Assembly: GCA_907163375.1 (NCBI GenBank)
Contig: CAJQUW010014747.1
Coordinates: forward strand, 62,001 to 126,000
Length of the DNA stretch: 64,000 nt
Reading direction: 5' to 3'
Origin: Prostheceraeus crozeri
Lineage: Eukaryota; Platyhelminthes; Polycladida; Euryleptidae
A model generated the notes under the pieces. The model searched no databases, was not told where the DNA came from, and saw only the letters and a program-made list of their open reading frames with translations. Positions 12,603 to 24,600 of this stretch are shown here, piece after piece; the first letter of the stretch is position 1, and every line of letters begins with the position of its first letter. The position numbers and the translations under genes are program-made.

Positions 12603-14638
12603 GTAAGTGAATTAAATATATCTGATGCGCAAAATATGTACATGGATTCCTATGCATGGCTCGAACAAGTTGTTGCCATTGTTTTGGTGAGGAAATGTTA
12701 TGTGAATTCATGTGCACCTGCACATACGTATATACATTAGTAAGTAAAAAATTGAGCATTGCAGAGTAAGCTAAAGACTAAGTAAAGCAAAGTAGATTTT
12801 CAAGTAAAGAAATTTAACGACGTTTGATCTCAATTAGCGCTTAAATGTTAAAGGTAAATTTATGTTAACACTAAGTTATGACATTTCAGCATAACCTAGT
12901 TGAAATATACCCAGTTGACAGTCAGTACAATAATTTTGTTGACAATCAGTCAATAAAAACTTTTGACTGAATACGATCATGTTCGTGTCACAGACATTCA
13001 TATCCTAAATAATATACCAAGACAGTAACGTCACAATGAAATGGACATCTTCAATCATGGCATATCATGCAAATAAAGCGTAAAATATGAAACATATATT
13101 GTATACGTTTGAATAGTAAGAATACCCACACATGGTCCAACACATTCAACTAATTTAATAAAAGATATTTTTTTTAAATTTGAATAACTGGCGAGCTTCA
13201 TATTTTCTTCATGTTAGCAAGCTCATCAGCTCATCAGATTAAATATTCGACTGATTCAACTTCTTTTTTATTGTACATGTTTTCTTTTGGCAATGCTTGC
13301 ACGGGTGATCATGAATATCAACGCAATTACAAGTAATTACTAATTTAATTAGGTTACAATTAATTTATCAATCAGCAATAACTTTTCATCAGCATTGAAT
13401 CGAAAAGCAATTGTCAATTTTTCTTTAAGCCATAATGTACTATGTCCCCAGCTACGTTTATTTTCATCATTCAATAGGCTATCTTAGCTTCAAGTGGGTT
13501 GAGATTGTATTAAATTTAGAACCAGCTTCTTTATCAGCAAAGCAATTCAGATGAGTCGCAGATTTTTCTGTAATTGTCTGTTGCGCAATGGGTCAATGAA
13601 TGTTGGAGCTTGAATTTTTATTTTATTTTAGTATAACTTCTTAGACAAAAATAACTAAGCATAATGTAAAGGAGACAATGTAGTATGTAAGATGATGGTA
13701 AGGTAAGCTACATGGTCAAAGATAGTCACGCTACCAGTTTCTCTTTAATCTCAGCGGACATGAGAGACTGATTCGCCAGCAGAACGAAGGAAATATGCCG
13801 TTTATGGCCAATGACGTTGGCTTGAACGGCTGCAAATTGAAACATGCAAACGGTCTACAGGGACACACACTTGCCTCTCGACTGCTGGTACCTGCTGGAC
13901 TAGAAGCTGCTATGCTGGTACCAGAAAAATGTCCTCCCAAGTCGCGGCTCTGATGACTGATTTCATCTTCCAGAAGCTGAAAAGAGATTGTCTAGGTACT
14001 TTCCTACTCCACTTTCTATTATTCAGATGAGTATCCAAGTGCAAATTGCATGTCATCCATGCAACGGATTAATAATAGGTACCGGTATATTTCACTGCAA
14101 ATACAGTATTTCTCCGCGTACATGTTGTACATTATGGGGTTTTAAAGAATACTTAATCACGATTGTTTAACGAGGGGGTCTTTCAGATTGTGGGAAGTGT
14201 TATTTCACATAGCACTCCTCTATCTGCTATATGATGACTGGTGAAACTAAACGGGTGTATTCAAATTTATTAATCAAATTACTATGAAATTATTATCAAA
14301 TTACGCAATCGCATCTATCTCCTTGAAAAAGAAGTTTCTGATCCACACTTCTGAGAATATGTAATTTACATCTTTTTGCTTCATCTTTTATTTTCTGTTT
14401 TCTCTTGATGTGAATTTTATACTTACTTCTGCATATTGTTTACTTCACACTTCGCACTTATTCAATATATCTGACTAACTTTCATTATAATACGTCTTCA
14501 CAGTTGCTAGAGCAGCTCAATACCTGCCTGCGAGTATGTCAACTTGTCCAAGTTAATGTTCAACTGTTACCGATTAAGAATACTCGTATTATTGGACGAT
14601 TAATTCATAGCAATTTTTAAAATATCAATCCATTACAG
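12603..14638. other. neurexin intron with one unexplained open block
   Basis: Mostly AT-rich. An island of ordinary base composition at about 13735-13953 is open on the plus strand (including LIRQQNEGNMPFMANDVGLN and LVPAGLEAAMLVPEKCPPKS) and also on the minus strand. I recognise neither translation. It could be an alternative exon or a fragment of an insertion. Confidence 0.4.
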
Positions 14639-14859
14639 AGTCCATCAACTACAGATGCTAAATCTGAAGGATTGGTGAAGGCCAACTTAAAATGTCCTGA
14701 TTCCAAATCCTATCGCACCAATGCGAATTGTGTCAATGCGAACAATCCAGACAGTCTAGTGAAAACGAATGTGGTAGTCGTATTGCCAACAACAACAACT
14801 GCTGCCCCAATCCGAACCAGTCGTCCAGTTGATACTGCTATCATCGTTCCAGTTGAAAG
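14639..14859 (+). CDS. NRXN: neurexin exon: Thr/Pro-rich stalk
   Basis: Acceptor ccattacag ends at 14638. Donor GTAAGC begins at 14860. Phase 0 entry matches exon 12602 and the exit is phase 2. The product includes LKCPDSKSYRTNANCVNANN and then VVVLPTTTTAAPIRTSRPVD, a Thr-rich, probably O-glycosylated segment. This is the normal position of the neurexin stalk between LNS6 and the membrane. Two Cys residues about 18 apart (CPDSKSYRTNANCVNANN region) could form a stalk disulphide, as the two stalk cysteines of vertebrate neurexins do; that is an inference. Confidence 0.85.
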
Positions 14860-15635
14860 GTAAGCAACAAATGTTTATCGAATATCATTACCAGTTATTA
14901 TTGCCAGTATGTGGCAAATCGGAGCACTTCCAATTTCTCAGGAGAGAATACGAATACATTCAGTAACAACAATATAGTAGAATACGGTGGAGAGAGCATT
15001 ACACAACGTCAGGTATCAACTTCAGATATAATGATAGCAAATATTCTTTTTCAAAGAATGCTGGATCTTTACTTGTCTGAGTCTACACTCACGGACTTAT
15101 CAAAGGAAGAATTTAAACTTAGCTATGCTCTTGTACATAGCTCGAAAATGAAACAGTGGGCATTTTTTTAAAAAACTGCGAGATTCATGCTTTAATAAAA
15201 TTAGAGAACATTTTTTTGTAAAAGAAAGACAGTTGAACAGCTCTCCTCGTATGACGAGCAGATTCCTTCAAATATATATTCAAAGCCCGGAAAAGAGATT
15301 CTATTTAACAATCTTCCAATTAAGAAAGATCATAAGAGGACAGGTCAATTATGTTTTCAATCATATGATCAGATTTAACACAGCAGATGGCGCTATCTAA
15401 AGTCTACCAGCTGTGAGAATTAACACTAGCTCGATAAAAGAGGAAAGAGAAACAAAATGCACCACAAATCATTTCAATTCATAGATGATGTTATCAACAG
15501 AAACTTGGTGAGGACAATCTCACTTCGATTGCTAGGCATAAAATAGCTTCCACAAGGCGAGAAAACATTTGAAAGTTAAAAATCTTGCGATGAATAGTAA
15601 CCATTTACTGCTGAAAATAGTCTGACAGTTTACCT
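14860..15635. other. neurexin intron, nothing recognised
   Basis: An open stretch of 86 codons at 14911-15171 (plus) is the longest here. It has no family signature and runs into AT-rich sequence. It begins only about 50 bp after the exon donor. Confidence 0.45.
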
Positions 15636-15639
15636 TCAT

Positions 15640-16330
15640 AGGATTTTAATCGCTCCAATGCTGAAGGGACCCGTCCCTAAGTGTCGTCCACTTCTGCCGG
15701 TCGATCGCATGTCGCATGACCCGGCACCCACACGAACGCCATCCTTCTCCATGCATCGCAACTGTATGCCCAACCGAACGATCTCTCTCAGGCAATTGTT
15801 GTTGTTGTTGTCGAAAGCTTGCCCTCCACCACTTCCCATACGCCAACGCTTCTCGAGGTCTGGAACAAAGAAAACAAACATCATGACCAACATGCAGACA
15901 CCAAAACAACCCCAAACTGATCCCCATGCCCCCTAACATTCCATAATGTGTTCCACCCCCTCCTCCACTTCCGCACACCTCCTACACATCCCCGACTCTT
16001 CCAACCGGATCATCTTCCGACAGTCCCTCACCTCCAGAGAGTGGTCCGTTCTCAGGCGAGCCATACTGACCGTGTCCTCCCCTAAACCATAAGTTCTCCA
16101 AACTCGGTTGATCCTGCCCTCACACGCGGACCGGCATCGATCGTGCACGCTCTCCCTGTCTCGCTCCCGCCGCTTCCATCAGCGACTCATCGTTGACCCC
16201 GAGCAAGGCGCCTACCCTGGTTCATCCTAGCGGCCCCCTCAGTCGCTTCATCCGCCCACTCATTACCCACTATCCCCACAGTTCCCCGTGATCCACACGA
16301 ACTACCCCTACTTCTTTCCCAATTCGATGG
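15640..16330 (-). mobile_element. LINE 3' fragment: RNase H and C-terminal zinc-knuckle region
   Basis: This block is much richer in G+C than the intron around it. On the minus strand, the part near 16250-16310 reads GTVGIVGNEWADEATEGAAR, the RNase H signature 'HxGIxGNExADxxA'. Downstream, 15933-16148 encodes ARLRTDHSLEVRDC followed by SGMCRRCAEVEEGVEHIMEC, the CxxC...H...C knuckle that ends many I/Jockey-type LINE ORF2 proteins. Frames are interrupted, so it is a dead 5'-truncated copy. Ends are approximate. Confidence 0.8.
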
Positions 16331-17516
16331 CTCTATTTCCAATTCGATGATATATTGTTTAATCGAAATTGCGTTCCTTCTACGGATTCTGCAGATAAAT
16401 CTGTCTTCTTCGACTAAATAATACTCATATGTTAGAGATTTTTATTTGTGTCCAAATTTATCCTACTTAATTACAAGCAGTCAACCGGAGAAAATCTGAA
16501 AAATTTCAATTTTACTGTCGGCCTGAAAGCACTTTTGATGTTCAATGAGGTGGGTTGAATAGGAAGTGTATTGATCGACATGGAAAAGTAATAGATGAAA
16601 TGGAATTTCAATAATCGCTTTCTTTGCTTTGATAAGAGTTGCTAGAATTTCAGCTACATTTTTATGACTGACACTCCCGTCTGACATTATGCGAGAGCAA
16701 TGTGACATTGTCGTAGTTCTTTGGTTAATGACGACATTCTTCTCAACAGCATAGATTAGATTTCGTGGCGAATCAGTGCTCATATTGTAGAAAGGAATAC
16801 TCTGTTAGAAAGAATTTGGAAATCCCTTTTGTTAATCGATTTCACATCAACAGTAATCTATTGAATTTTATCAAATATTTGATGTTTTGGTTGGATGAAT
16901 GTCTTGAGTGGACTATCTTTCATAACAATAGGATTGTCTTTATGTTATAATTCTGTTATATAGAAAATCTGTCATTTTCTTACTTGTCTTAGTGAGCGCT
17001 ATTAACCTCTTATAAAAATCAACTGCATGCCAAATGAATATGTAAAACTTGAACATTCACATGGCATTGGTACAAAGTTTTCCTAATTGACTTACTGGTA
17101 CAGTCTCAAGGCGAAAGTTGCGTTTATAATGTGTTTTCAAATACTTTTTGTGCAACGTTTATAAAATGGTGAAATAATCTTATAGTTCTCTACTAATTGA
17201 TTGAAGCTGGCTGAGATGCATGCCTGCAGTGGAGAGAAAACTTACTGATACTTTATACATAAACTGTCCTTTGATCACCATGTGTAGCGAGAGCCACAAG
17301 TACACTAATCAAAGAATGCAATGCTTTTCTAGCCATTCGTTAGAAATTTCAATCTTTTATACTACTTGAAATCTCAGTATTTCAGGATACCAAAAAATGA
17401 TGATATCGACATGTGGAAATGAAAATCTGTTCTATATGTTAAAAAAGGAGAATTAATTTAGCCATTTCCTTACATAGGCCGTCTTACTGTGTCACATAAT
17501 CTGATGAACTGATCCC
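16331..17516. other. neurexin intron, nothing recognised
   Basis: AT-rich, without element ends or coding blocks that I can support. A 100-codon minus-strand frame at 16481-16783 has no recognisable domain. Confidence 0.5.
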
Positions 17517-17518
17517 TA

Positions 17519-17949
17519 CACTGTAAACGGTAGACCGACAATTATCCTACAAAATTACTGACAAAATCAACCGACGATTGTCACCTCCAATATCCTGCGA
17601 TATCCGACGAATTTGTAGGTTCTCCACCAACATCTAAACAGATGCTTTGTATGCAAATCAACGAACAAAAACTGTTGAATATTGATTGATTTTTTCGATT
17701 AGTGATTGCTTGACTTTTAATCAATCTGTATTATTGTGTGTCAAAACCATGATTTATTTTGACATAATTTGATTAATTGCCTACATTTTTGATGAAATTT
17801 AAGCTATAATTCATTGCTATTCATTTTGTCGCTTTTTGTCAGATATTGTAGGTGTTCAGTGGCAATCATCCTACAAGAACTAACAATGACCGACAAAATA
17901 GATTTTGTAGGATAAATGTCTGTCAATTGTCAGTCAACGGTTTACAGTG
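17519..17949. mobile_element. MITE with CACTGTAAAC inverted ends
   Basis: The left end cactgtaaacggtagaccga and the right end (complement cactgtaaaccgttgactga) form imperfect inverted repeats of about 25 bp, both followed inward by GACAATT-like and atcctacaaaat-like sequence. The 431-bp interior has no open frame. A TA dinucleotide precedes the left end, but I see no clear duplicate after the right end, so the superfamily is left open. Confidence 0.7.
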
Positions 17950-18184
17950 AAATTTGATGAATATGTGATCATTGTCGCAAGTCTGCAAGGAAAATATTCG
18001 TGCAGGTGCGGTACTTGACATTCACTAACATTACACTGATTTTCATTGATTTACATGCTTTCGATGTGAGACCATTCAGGCACTTTCTCAGTAATACCTG
18101 AAATATATATGTCTTTCTACAAAAATAATGGCCTACATATTAAAGTACACGATTATTCATGCGTCATGGTCAAGCATGCCGGCA

Positions 18185-18705
18185 CGGGGTGGGCAGGGTG
18201 GGCAAACCCCATGCTGCCCTTTTCACAGGGTGGGCATGGTGGGCAATGCTGCCTTTTTACAGGAGGGGCAAATTGCTTTTTCACGGGATGGGCAAATTTG
18301 TTTAATTACATTACGCTCGTATATTGCCCTTTTTCAAGTACGCTGTAAGTGACTTCAATTAGGATGTTTCCTTTAGACAGGATGGACAAGTTAATATGTG
18401 TCGCCTTTTGGTTGACAGAGTGGGCAAGTTGATCAACATGATTGCCGTTTTGTAGGGTGAGCAAATTGATCTATTTTGCTTTTTTATACATGGGCGGCAT
18501 AAGTTATTAATGTACATATGTTGCCTTTTTTACGAGTACAAGGTGGGCACGTGTTTCTATGTTGCCTTTTTGCGCGGCGGCCAAGTTATTCTACTGTGTT
18601 TTGCATTTTGACAGGTGCAATTTGCCATTGTGCAATTTATAGAGGATGGGCAAATAGAAACAATGCTGACTTTTCACAAGGCGTGGGCAAGTCTGCGGTC
18701 ACATT
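18185..18705 (+). repeat. degenerate GGGTGGGCA-type repeat array in the hAT left end
   Basis: Variants of gggtgggca, ggatgggcaaa and gaggggcaaa recur about a dozen times, each usually followed 10-30 bp later by tgcctttttt-like sequence. A matching complement (ttgcccatgctgcccctttt) sits beside the right TIR. hAT transposases bind short subterminal repeats, so these are candidate transposase-binding sites. The G-rich strand may also form G-quadruplexes (inference). Confidence 0.65.
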
Positions 18706-18718
18706 TACAAAATAGGTA

Positions 18719-19753
18719 ATGTCATACAGTTGGGAGACTCGCGAAAAGTCGAAAGGAATAGTGAATCAATTGAGGGACACTTTTTTGATCGCTAGCATTA
18801 AGTGCTCATACGACGTGATCTGTATAATGGAGAATATTTCCAGGACTACTCAAAGATCTGATGTTAGTGCTCAGGAAGCGAATTTCGTCATCAACCTTGC
18901 GAAGGAACGATTCAAAGAAATGTGCTGCAATGATGAAGCTAGTAAGATATGGAGTCATGCAGAAAAGCTACAAGCAGAATTAGGGGACGAAATGACAGAT
19001 AGCATCATGGAGAGAAAGGAAAAGAGAAAAAGAAAACTGCCAGAAATATTATCCGAAATGACAGACCTGCCTGATATTGATACACCGGCGGATACAACGT
19101 TCCAATCTTTTTCCCAGAAATATTTTGATTTGATCAATTTGATCGACGGAGCAATGCAGAGAAGATTCTCCCAAAATGATTTGAAAATATTAGAAGATAT
19201 TGAAATAGCCCTGATAGACTCTGCAAATGGCAAGCTCGAGAAGGAATCATTTGACAAAATATTTCCAATTGTGTTCAGAGTAATGAAGCTTCAACAATCT
19301 CGCAAAGCAGAATTTGAAGAAGAACTAAAGGGTTTGCCAGTCCTCCTCAAAATGAGAAATGAACAGATCAAACCAAGAATAAAGACGGTTACAAAGATAT
19401 CAACAATTTGTGATATATTTAGCGCAATGCCAATGACGAAAAAGGCTTGCAAAATTACCCACGACTTGCTGAAATATTATTGCACGGTACCCATGAGCTC
19501 AGCGACAGCGGAAAGAAGTTTCAGCGCAATGCGACGCCTGAAAATATGGACCAGAGCCAATTGGACTGGACCAAACCACCTTAACAATATCTTGTTTGCA
19601 GTATTGCATAAGGATTACATGGACGATGTTAATATCCACACCGTTGCTGATGAATTCATCAAATTCAATGAAAAGAGACTCTCATCTTTGGACATTTCTG
19701 ATCTGGCTCTTGTTTTTCTTATTTATATCATTAGAGTTATCACAGAGGTTTAG
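18719..19753 (+). CDS. hAT transposase, C-terminal portion with dimerisation domain
   Basis: A 344-codon frame. Residues about 251-280 carry KYYCTVPMSSATAERSFSAM and RRLK, the signature of the hAT C-terminal dimerisation region (TTF-type/ZMYM1-like group). It is preceded by a helical, charged segment that fits the insertion and last part of the RNase H-like catalytic core. Complete hAT transposases are usually 600 residues or more with an N-terminal BED zinc finger, which is absent here. The ATG at 18719 follows an AG (aatag/gtaatg context), so an upstream exon in the intact parent is possible. Near the C-terminus the frame runs hydrophobic (ALVFLIYIIRVITEV), which may be past the original end of the protein. 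Confidence 0.85.
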   Translation: MSYSWETREKSKGIVNQLRDTFLIASIKCSYDVICIMENISRTTQRSDVSAQEANFVINLAKERFKEMCCNDEASKIWSHAEKLQAELGDEMTDSIMERKEKRKRKLPEILSEMTDLPDIDTPADTTFQSFSQKYFDLINLIDGAMQRRFSQNDLKILEDIEIALIDSANGKLEKESFDKIFPIVFRVMKLQQSRKAEFEEELKGLPVLLKMRNEQIKPRIKTVTKISTICDIFSAMPMTKKACKITHDLLKYYCTVPMSSATAERSFSAMRRLKIWTRANWTGPNHLNNILFAVLHKDYMDDVNIHTVADEFIKFNEKRLSSLDISDLALVFLIYIIRVITEV

Positions 19754-20568
19754 ATTATATTGTTTGATATTTTGTACATAAATAGATCATAATGATTTGA
19801 TCAAATATTTTATTTTTGAATATTTTCCGTATCAAAGCTGGATACCGGTGTCGTGAATAATAATAACCCTACAGTTAAGTACACATTAAGAATATCAAGT
19901 TTAAGTCACTGTACTTAAAAGTGTATATAGAACCTACAATATATGATTCGATTTCGGTTATATCACATTGTCATATTTTTAACTTCTCCTTATTCTATAA
20001 GCCTCATATTTTCACACGTTATTTCATCGGAATAGAACCTACTTATAATATTGTTAAATCATGACATTATGTTTATGCATTTGTTAAAAGAAACCTCTAT
20101 ATAAGATCATTTGAACTCCGTATTCATTTAAGATGAAGAAAAGTAATTCAAAAATCACATATAAAGTCAAAAATTTCAAATAGAAGTTCCCATACTTGAG
20201 ATACAAATAAAGGTGCTACAAGCATCGATACCGATGCGAACATGCAATACTATGGACTAATAACCTATGGACTACGGAACTATTCCTACCGCAGCTAATT
20301 GGTATTGCAAAGCGATGATTATCATGCTCCGATGTAATGAAATCAAGCTCGATCCACAACGTTCTACACCACGCCTAATATGGAAATCCGCGCGATTCGC
20401 GCGGCAGGGAAACTAGTAAGTGCTTCCTGGTCTATGGTTATATAATTTAAATAAATAAAGGCGTATAAAATAGTCCAATTTCTTGTATATATGTGTGCAT
20501 ATGCAAAATGCCTTTTTTTATCCTTGCCCATGCTGCCCCTTTTACGTGCCGGCATGCTTGGTCATGGT

Positions 20569-21148
20569 TGGTGTCAATATTAGTCAGATTATTCGATAAA
20601 AACTCACTGACCCCACATCTTGTCTCTGAGTCTGACTTATGGTGATTTCAGACGTCTTGCACATAATCGAAGTTTGAGAATTGATAAAAATGCCACACCG
20701 TAAAATTTTGAATTGCCAATATTTATTAACACTGTTGCACCAGGAATTTTCAAATTTCAAGAATTGGGAACAGAGAAGATCATTCCTTATTATCTCATTG
20801 GAGAACGCATTCTTTGCACTTAGTTGTTAAGTTTGTGCTGAGGTGTTTTCTAAAATGGAACAAATGCAATCATGATTTCACTCCAGTAGGAGAGATTGCT
20901 AACAGTTGAGGCTAACGTAGAAGTGCACTCAATAACAGACAGTGAACAGTTTATGGATTGCTGATTAATGGCTCGACACCGTCACGCCACAGAGTAAGGT
21001 CAACCGAGTTCAAACGGAGAATTCAACACTGAAATTCGGAGAAAAATTGAACAATCATTAGGAGAATTTCGCCTATTCTTACTTTCACCATGTTACTAAG
21101 AGTTGAATGAAACGACATTCCGATTAGCTTCCATTTTTTATCTTACAG
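20569..21148. other. neurexin intron remainder
   Basis: AT-rich, nothing recognised. It ends in the acceptor attttttatcttacag before the last neurexin exon. Confidence 0.5.
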
Positions 21149-21671
21149 ATCTCCGCGACCACGGTCTCGAGATGGTACTGATGGTTTCGGTCGGAATTTG
21201 AATCTGATCCCTGTGAATAAGGAGTTGGATGTCAGTCGGAGCAGTGATCAGCCAACCGCGTCCTTAGATGGGACTACACGACGTGGGGATCCAAATGACG
21301 TGAACGAGGCCAGTCTTAATCTCTGGCTCATCGTTGCCATTTCTTGTGGTGGGCTGGTGTTTCTTGTCCTGATTATCTGTCTTATTTATCGATGTAGGCG
21401 AAGAGACGAAGGCTCTTACAGTGTAGAGAGCAACCAACGTGATTTCGGAGGTGACCCAGCTTGCAAACCACTCCGAGACAGCACTTCCTTCATGAACGGC
21501 ACCGTCACTGGTGACCCCGTGGGGGAAGGGGTGATAGTGGGTGTGGGAATGACTGCAACGCCATTGAATAATCGGAACGGCTCAGGAAGCGGTGTTCCAT
21601 TTGGATCCGGAAGTGGGTCGGGAAAGCGAAAGAAGGGTCGACGGAAAGAGACCAAGGAATGGTACGTCTGA
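21149..21671 (+). CDS. NRXN: neurexin last exon: juxtamembrane, transmembrane and cytoplasmic tail
   Basis: The acceptor ends at 21148. The first base completes an Arg codon with the phase-2 end of exon 14859, and TGA stops the frame at 21669-21671. In order the exon encodes an extracellular juxtamembrane stretch, one membrane helix (LWLIVAISCGGLVFLVLIIC), and then YRCRRRDEGSYSVESNQRDF. The last corresponds to vertebrate 'YRNRDEGSYHVDESRNY', the binding site for protein 4.1. A Gly/Ser-rich linker with many valines and a Lys/Arg-rich stretch follow. The protein ends KEWYV, the PDZ ligand for CASK/Mint-type scaffolds (vertebrates: KEYYV). This exon settles the identity of the gene. The Gly/Ser-rich cytoplasmic linker is unlike the vertebrate tail and looks lineage-specific. 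Confidence 0.95.
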
Positions 21672-24600
21672 GTATCTTATAACCTAACTAACTACTTTTT
21701 CAAATGGTCATCTGTGAGAACATTCACGGATATCTGCATTCGAGAGTCAACCAAGCGATCCTTCCATGTTGTCTACGCGATTGGTTGATATCTCCGTATT
21801 TCTCTTCCCCGCCAAGTAAATTCTTTATTTTTTCACTTGAGATATTTGAGAAATTCATTATCAGCCAGAACTGTTTGAGAGATGAAGTCGCGTTGGGAAG
21901 GCCAAGAAGTGCATTTGATGGTGCAAAAGAGATTGCGCATGAGATTTGATTGATTCCTGTATTAACTTGTGAATGCTAGCCACAAGGGAACTGAAGCATT
22001 TTTCATAAATCAAGTACATGAAATTTGGTATTCATGCATAAGAGGACTCAATAATAATGCAAAATTTATTATCTCAAAAACAATTGCTGCGTGAGACTGA
22101 TGAAACACTTCCCGATTTGTTTCAATCAATGGCTACAAAGTAATAATACCTGAAAGATTTGGAATGATAGATTTCAACAGAGTCACTATTCTTCGTAACC
22201 ACTGTGGAATGTTGACAAATGAAGTGATTTTATATTTCGTTTACCGCAGATATCTAGTCTCTTTAGATATTGAAAACTTAAAGTTTTTAAGATTTAAAAT
22301 TATTTATTATTGATTGCCATACATCATTTACTGTTGTGAATTTCAAGAATGGTATTTCTGTTGTTCTGCAACACTGTTATAGGTATTTCCATGCTTAATT
22401 GATATTCTTTCCTTTACATACATAATAAATGATGGATGCAAAATATATTCTGGAATTAATACTTACAAAATACTCAGATGATACTCACATGTTCATACGT
22501 ATTTCATGATGAAATGTCTCCTTGCTTATAGTCTAACAATACTAAGCATAGGCCTACTCAGAGTTTCAAAACACAGATTGTTAATTTCAAGCAGAAATAA
22601 TGTGAGAAATCTCAGATCATCAAAACTAGGTTTGAAACATTTTCAGCAGTAATTATTAAAGATGATGAGTATTGTAATCTAAATTTAGTCAGTGAAAACA
22701 GTAGACTCATTAGGCCGGAACTTTATTTATATACTTCTTTGATACCATTTTGGTCAAAACATCGAGTTAAGTCAGGCTATATCATTACATTTACGGCAAA
22801 AGTTCGGCAATATGAAGCCATTGGGCCTATTAGTTTACTAATATTTGTGTATAAGCAAAGATCTTTTCTATAGTGCCTCTTTTGTCCTGTCTGTTTGTTG
22901 GATGGCGAATAATTGTGTAAATGTTCAATTGCCACGATGTACATTTCACTTGACTTTTTAATCATGTTTTTAATGTCTTGCGGTAAGCAATATGACTGAA
23001 TTAATTCGGTCATTTCGACTCTTCTGAAGGTCAAAAGATGTTGTTTTATTTTCATTTGTTCACATTCTCTCATTGATTTTACATGACTATAATTTCCATC
23101 AAATATTCTCGTCGTGGTCAGACCTCATATTCTGTGATTTATAATTTAGAATTTGAAAATAAGAAAATAAAAGAGTCTGATAGATTGATAGGAATTTACT
23201 GAATTGCTATTCAACTATAAACGCTGCCATCTAAAGGTTAAAGTAATTATATATTTTCTAAACTGCTCTGCATTGCAATCAAATAAAACCAGTTCGATGT
23301 AAATGAATGTCAAGAAAAATAATTGAAGTACAGAACTGAAATACTTAGAGCACATAATGCTACATAGTGAGTTTAAAATTCAAGGAATTTTAGTGATAAA
23401 AGTAAAATAACTTATTTTATTTCGTCGATTTTGGACTTTGAATCGATAATTGAGACATACTTTCCTGTGTCCGAGTTCATCATGCATTGAGTTGATGCTT
23501 ACTGAGTTGACACACAGTACAATGCATTGGTGAACAGTCTTCCTCACTGACAGATATAGCAATATTATCAATGACTGGGACATAAAATCACAAATTTCAA
23601 ACAACTTGAGACCATATCAATCAATTTACTATCCAGTTATCAATTCTAAGTGTAAAATAGATGTCCTGAAAAAGTTTCTTTGTTTTTTGTATTGTACATA
23701 TCAATTTCCTTAATAAGTCTTGAAATCATTACCAGCGTCAAGGATTTTGATACATTGCCACCTTTATGTAGATTCGCATGTATTTCTAAATTTCTACGTG
23801 TTTGTGATTGTATATGTCAAATCATTATAAGTTGGGAATCTTTTTATTCCTGAAGATGGCTGCATCTATAGGTAAATGAAATAATTTGGTTAATATCATT
23901 TTAATTAGGATCAATTACTTTACATATACTCTTATTTTTCGTTATCTTTTGATCTTCTGAGTCAGCTTTCCTTGTTAGTATTCAAAGCTCATGTTTATAT
24001 TGAAATCACTGTGAATATAATCATTTATTATATGTGAAATGGGCGTGTGAGTCTAGACCTAAAGATCAACCAAAGTGTACATGTCCACATGTTTTTTATC
24101 AATAACTCCCACGTAAATCATTTGACAGTTTTATCTTATCATGCTAGAGATGGATGTAAAATTCAGAATTCACGAATGACATTCCTGTATCACTCTCCTA
24201 AATTGCTTCCTTCTGTAAAGGAGAAAAGTATTGTCCGATATCATGGGAGTCTTCAAATAAATCAGATTGTTGACCAAAGTGAGAATTATCTCTTTCTGTT
24301 TTCAGGAGTTTGAGGCGGCATGAATGCTGTGTTAGCCGTTTGATAGATCCTTAAACTAAAGGTTTATTTCTATTCATGTTATGACGGTCTTAAGGGTGAT
24401 TCAGGTTTTATTAACTAAAGGTATATCATTAGTTAGCGTCATGGTACAACTGCATTTCTTAGCTTTAATTGCACCACATAATACTTCCCCTGAAAATATC
24501 CACGTGTAGTTCCGCAGCTGCAAAACTGAGAGGTCGGTGTTATGATATTCTTCCCAATATCTTAGCAAAGATTTAAATCCAAACTTCATAAAGTCTCCTA

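Larger units (their letters stand above)
18171..20560 (+). mobile_element. hAT DNA transposon with perfect 8-bp target duplication
   Basis: A perfect 15-bp terminal inverted repeat, CAAGCATGCCGGCAC, begins at 18171. Its complement ends at 20560. Immediately outside both ends lies GTCATGGT (18163-18170 and 20561-20568), an exact 8-bp target duplication as expected for hAT. The 2,390-bp element carries a transposase frame (18719-19753) that holds only the C-terminal half, plus G-rich repeats near the left end. The exact duplication suggests a fairly recent insertion, here into the last neurexin intron. It is probably non-autonomous because no BED finger or first catalytic Asp region is visible. 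Confidence 0.93.

Noticed and set aside
14911-15171. 86-codon open frame just after a neurexin exon
   Set aside because: No domain, no splice support and AT-rich surroundings. It could be an alternative exon but nothing in the sequence shows it.
15658-15936. 92-codon plus-strand frame at the LINE tail
   Set aside because: Antisense shadow of the LINE zinc-knuckle region, whose minus-strand motifs are clear.
18185-18705. CRISPR-like array
   Set aside because: The repeats are degenerate, irregularly spaced and inside a eukaryotic hAT element.
22424-22429. AATAAA as the neurexin polyadenylation signal
   Set aside because: Plausible, but in AT-rich sequence such hexamers are frequent and others lie further on; not listed as a feature.
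22777-23073. 98-codon minus-strand frame after the neurexin gene
   Set aside because: No family signature, promoter or splice context. Such frames are expected by chance in several kb of sequence.
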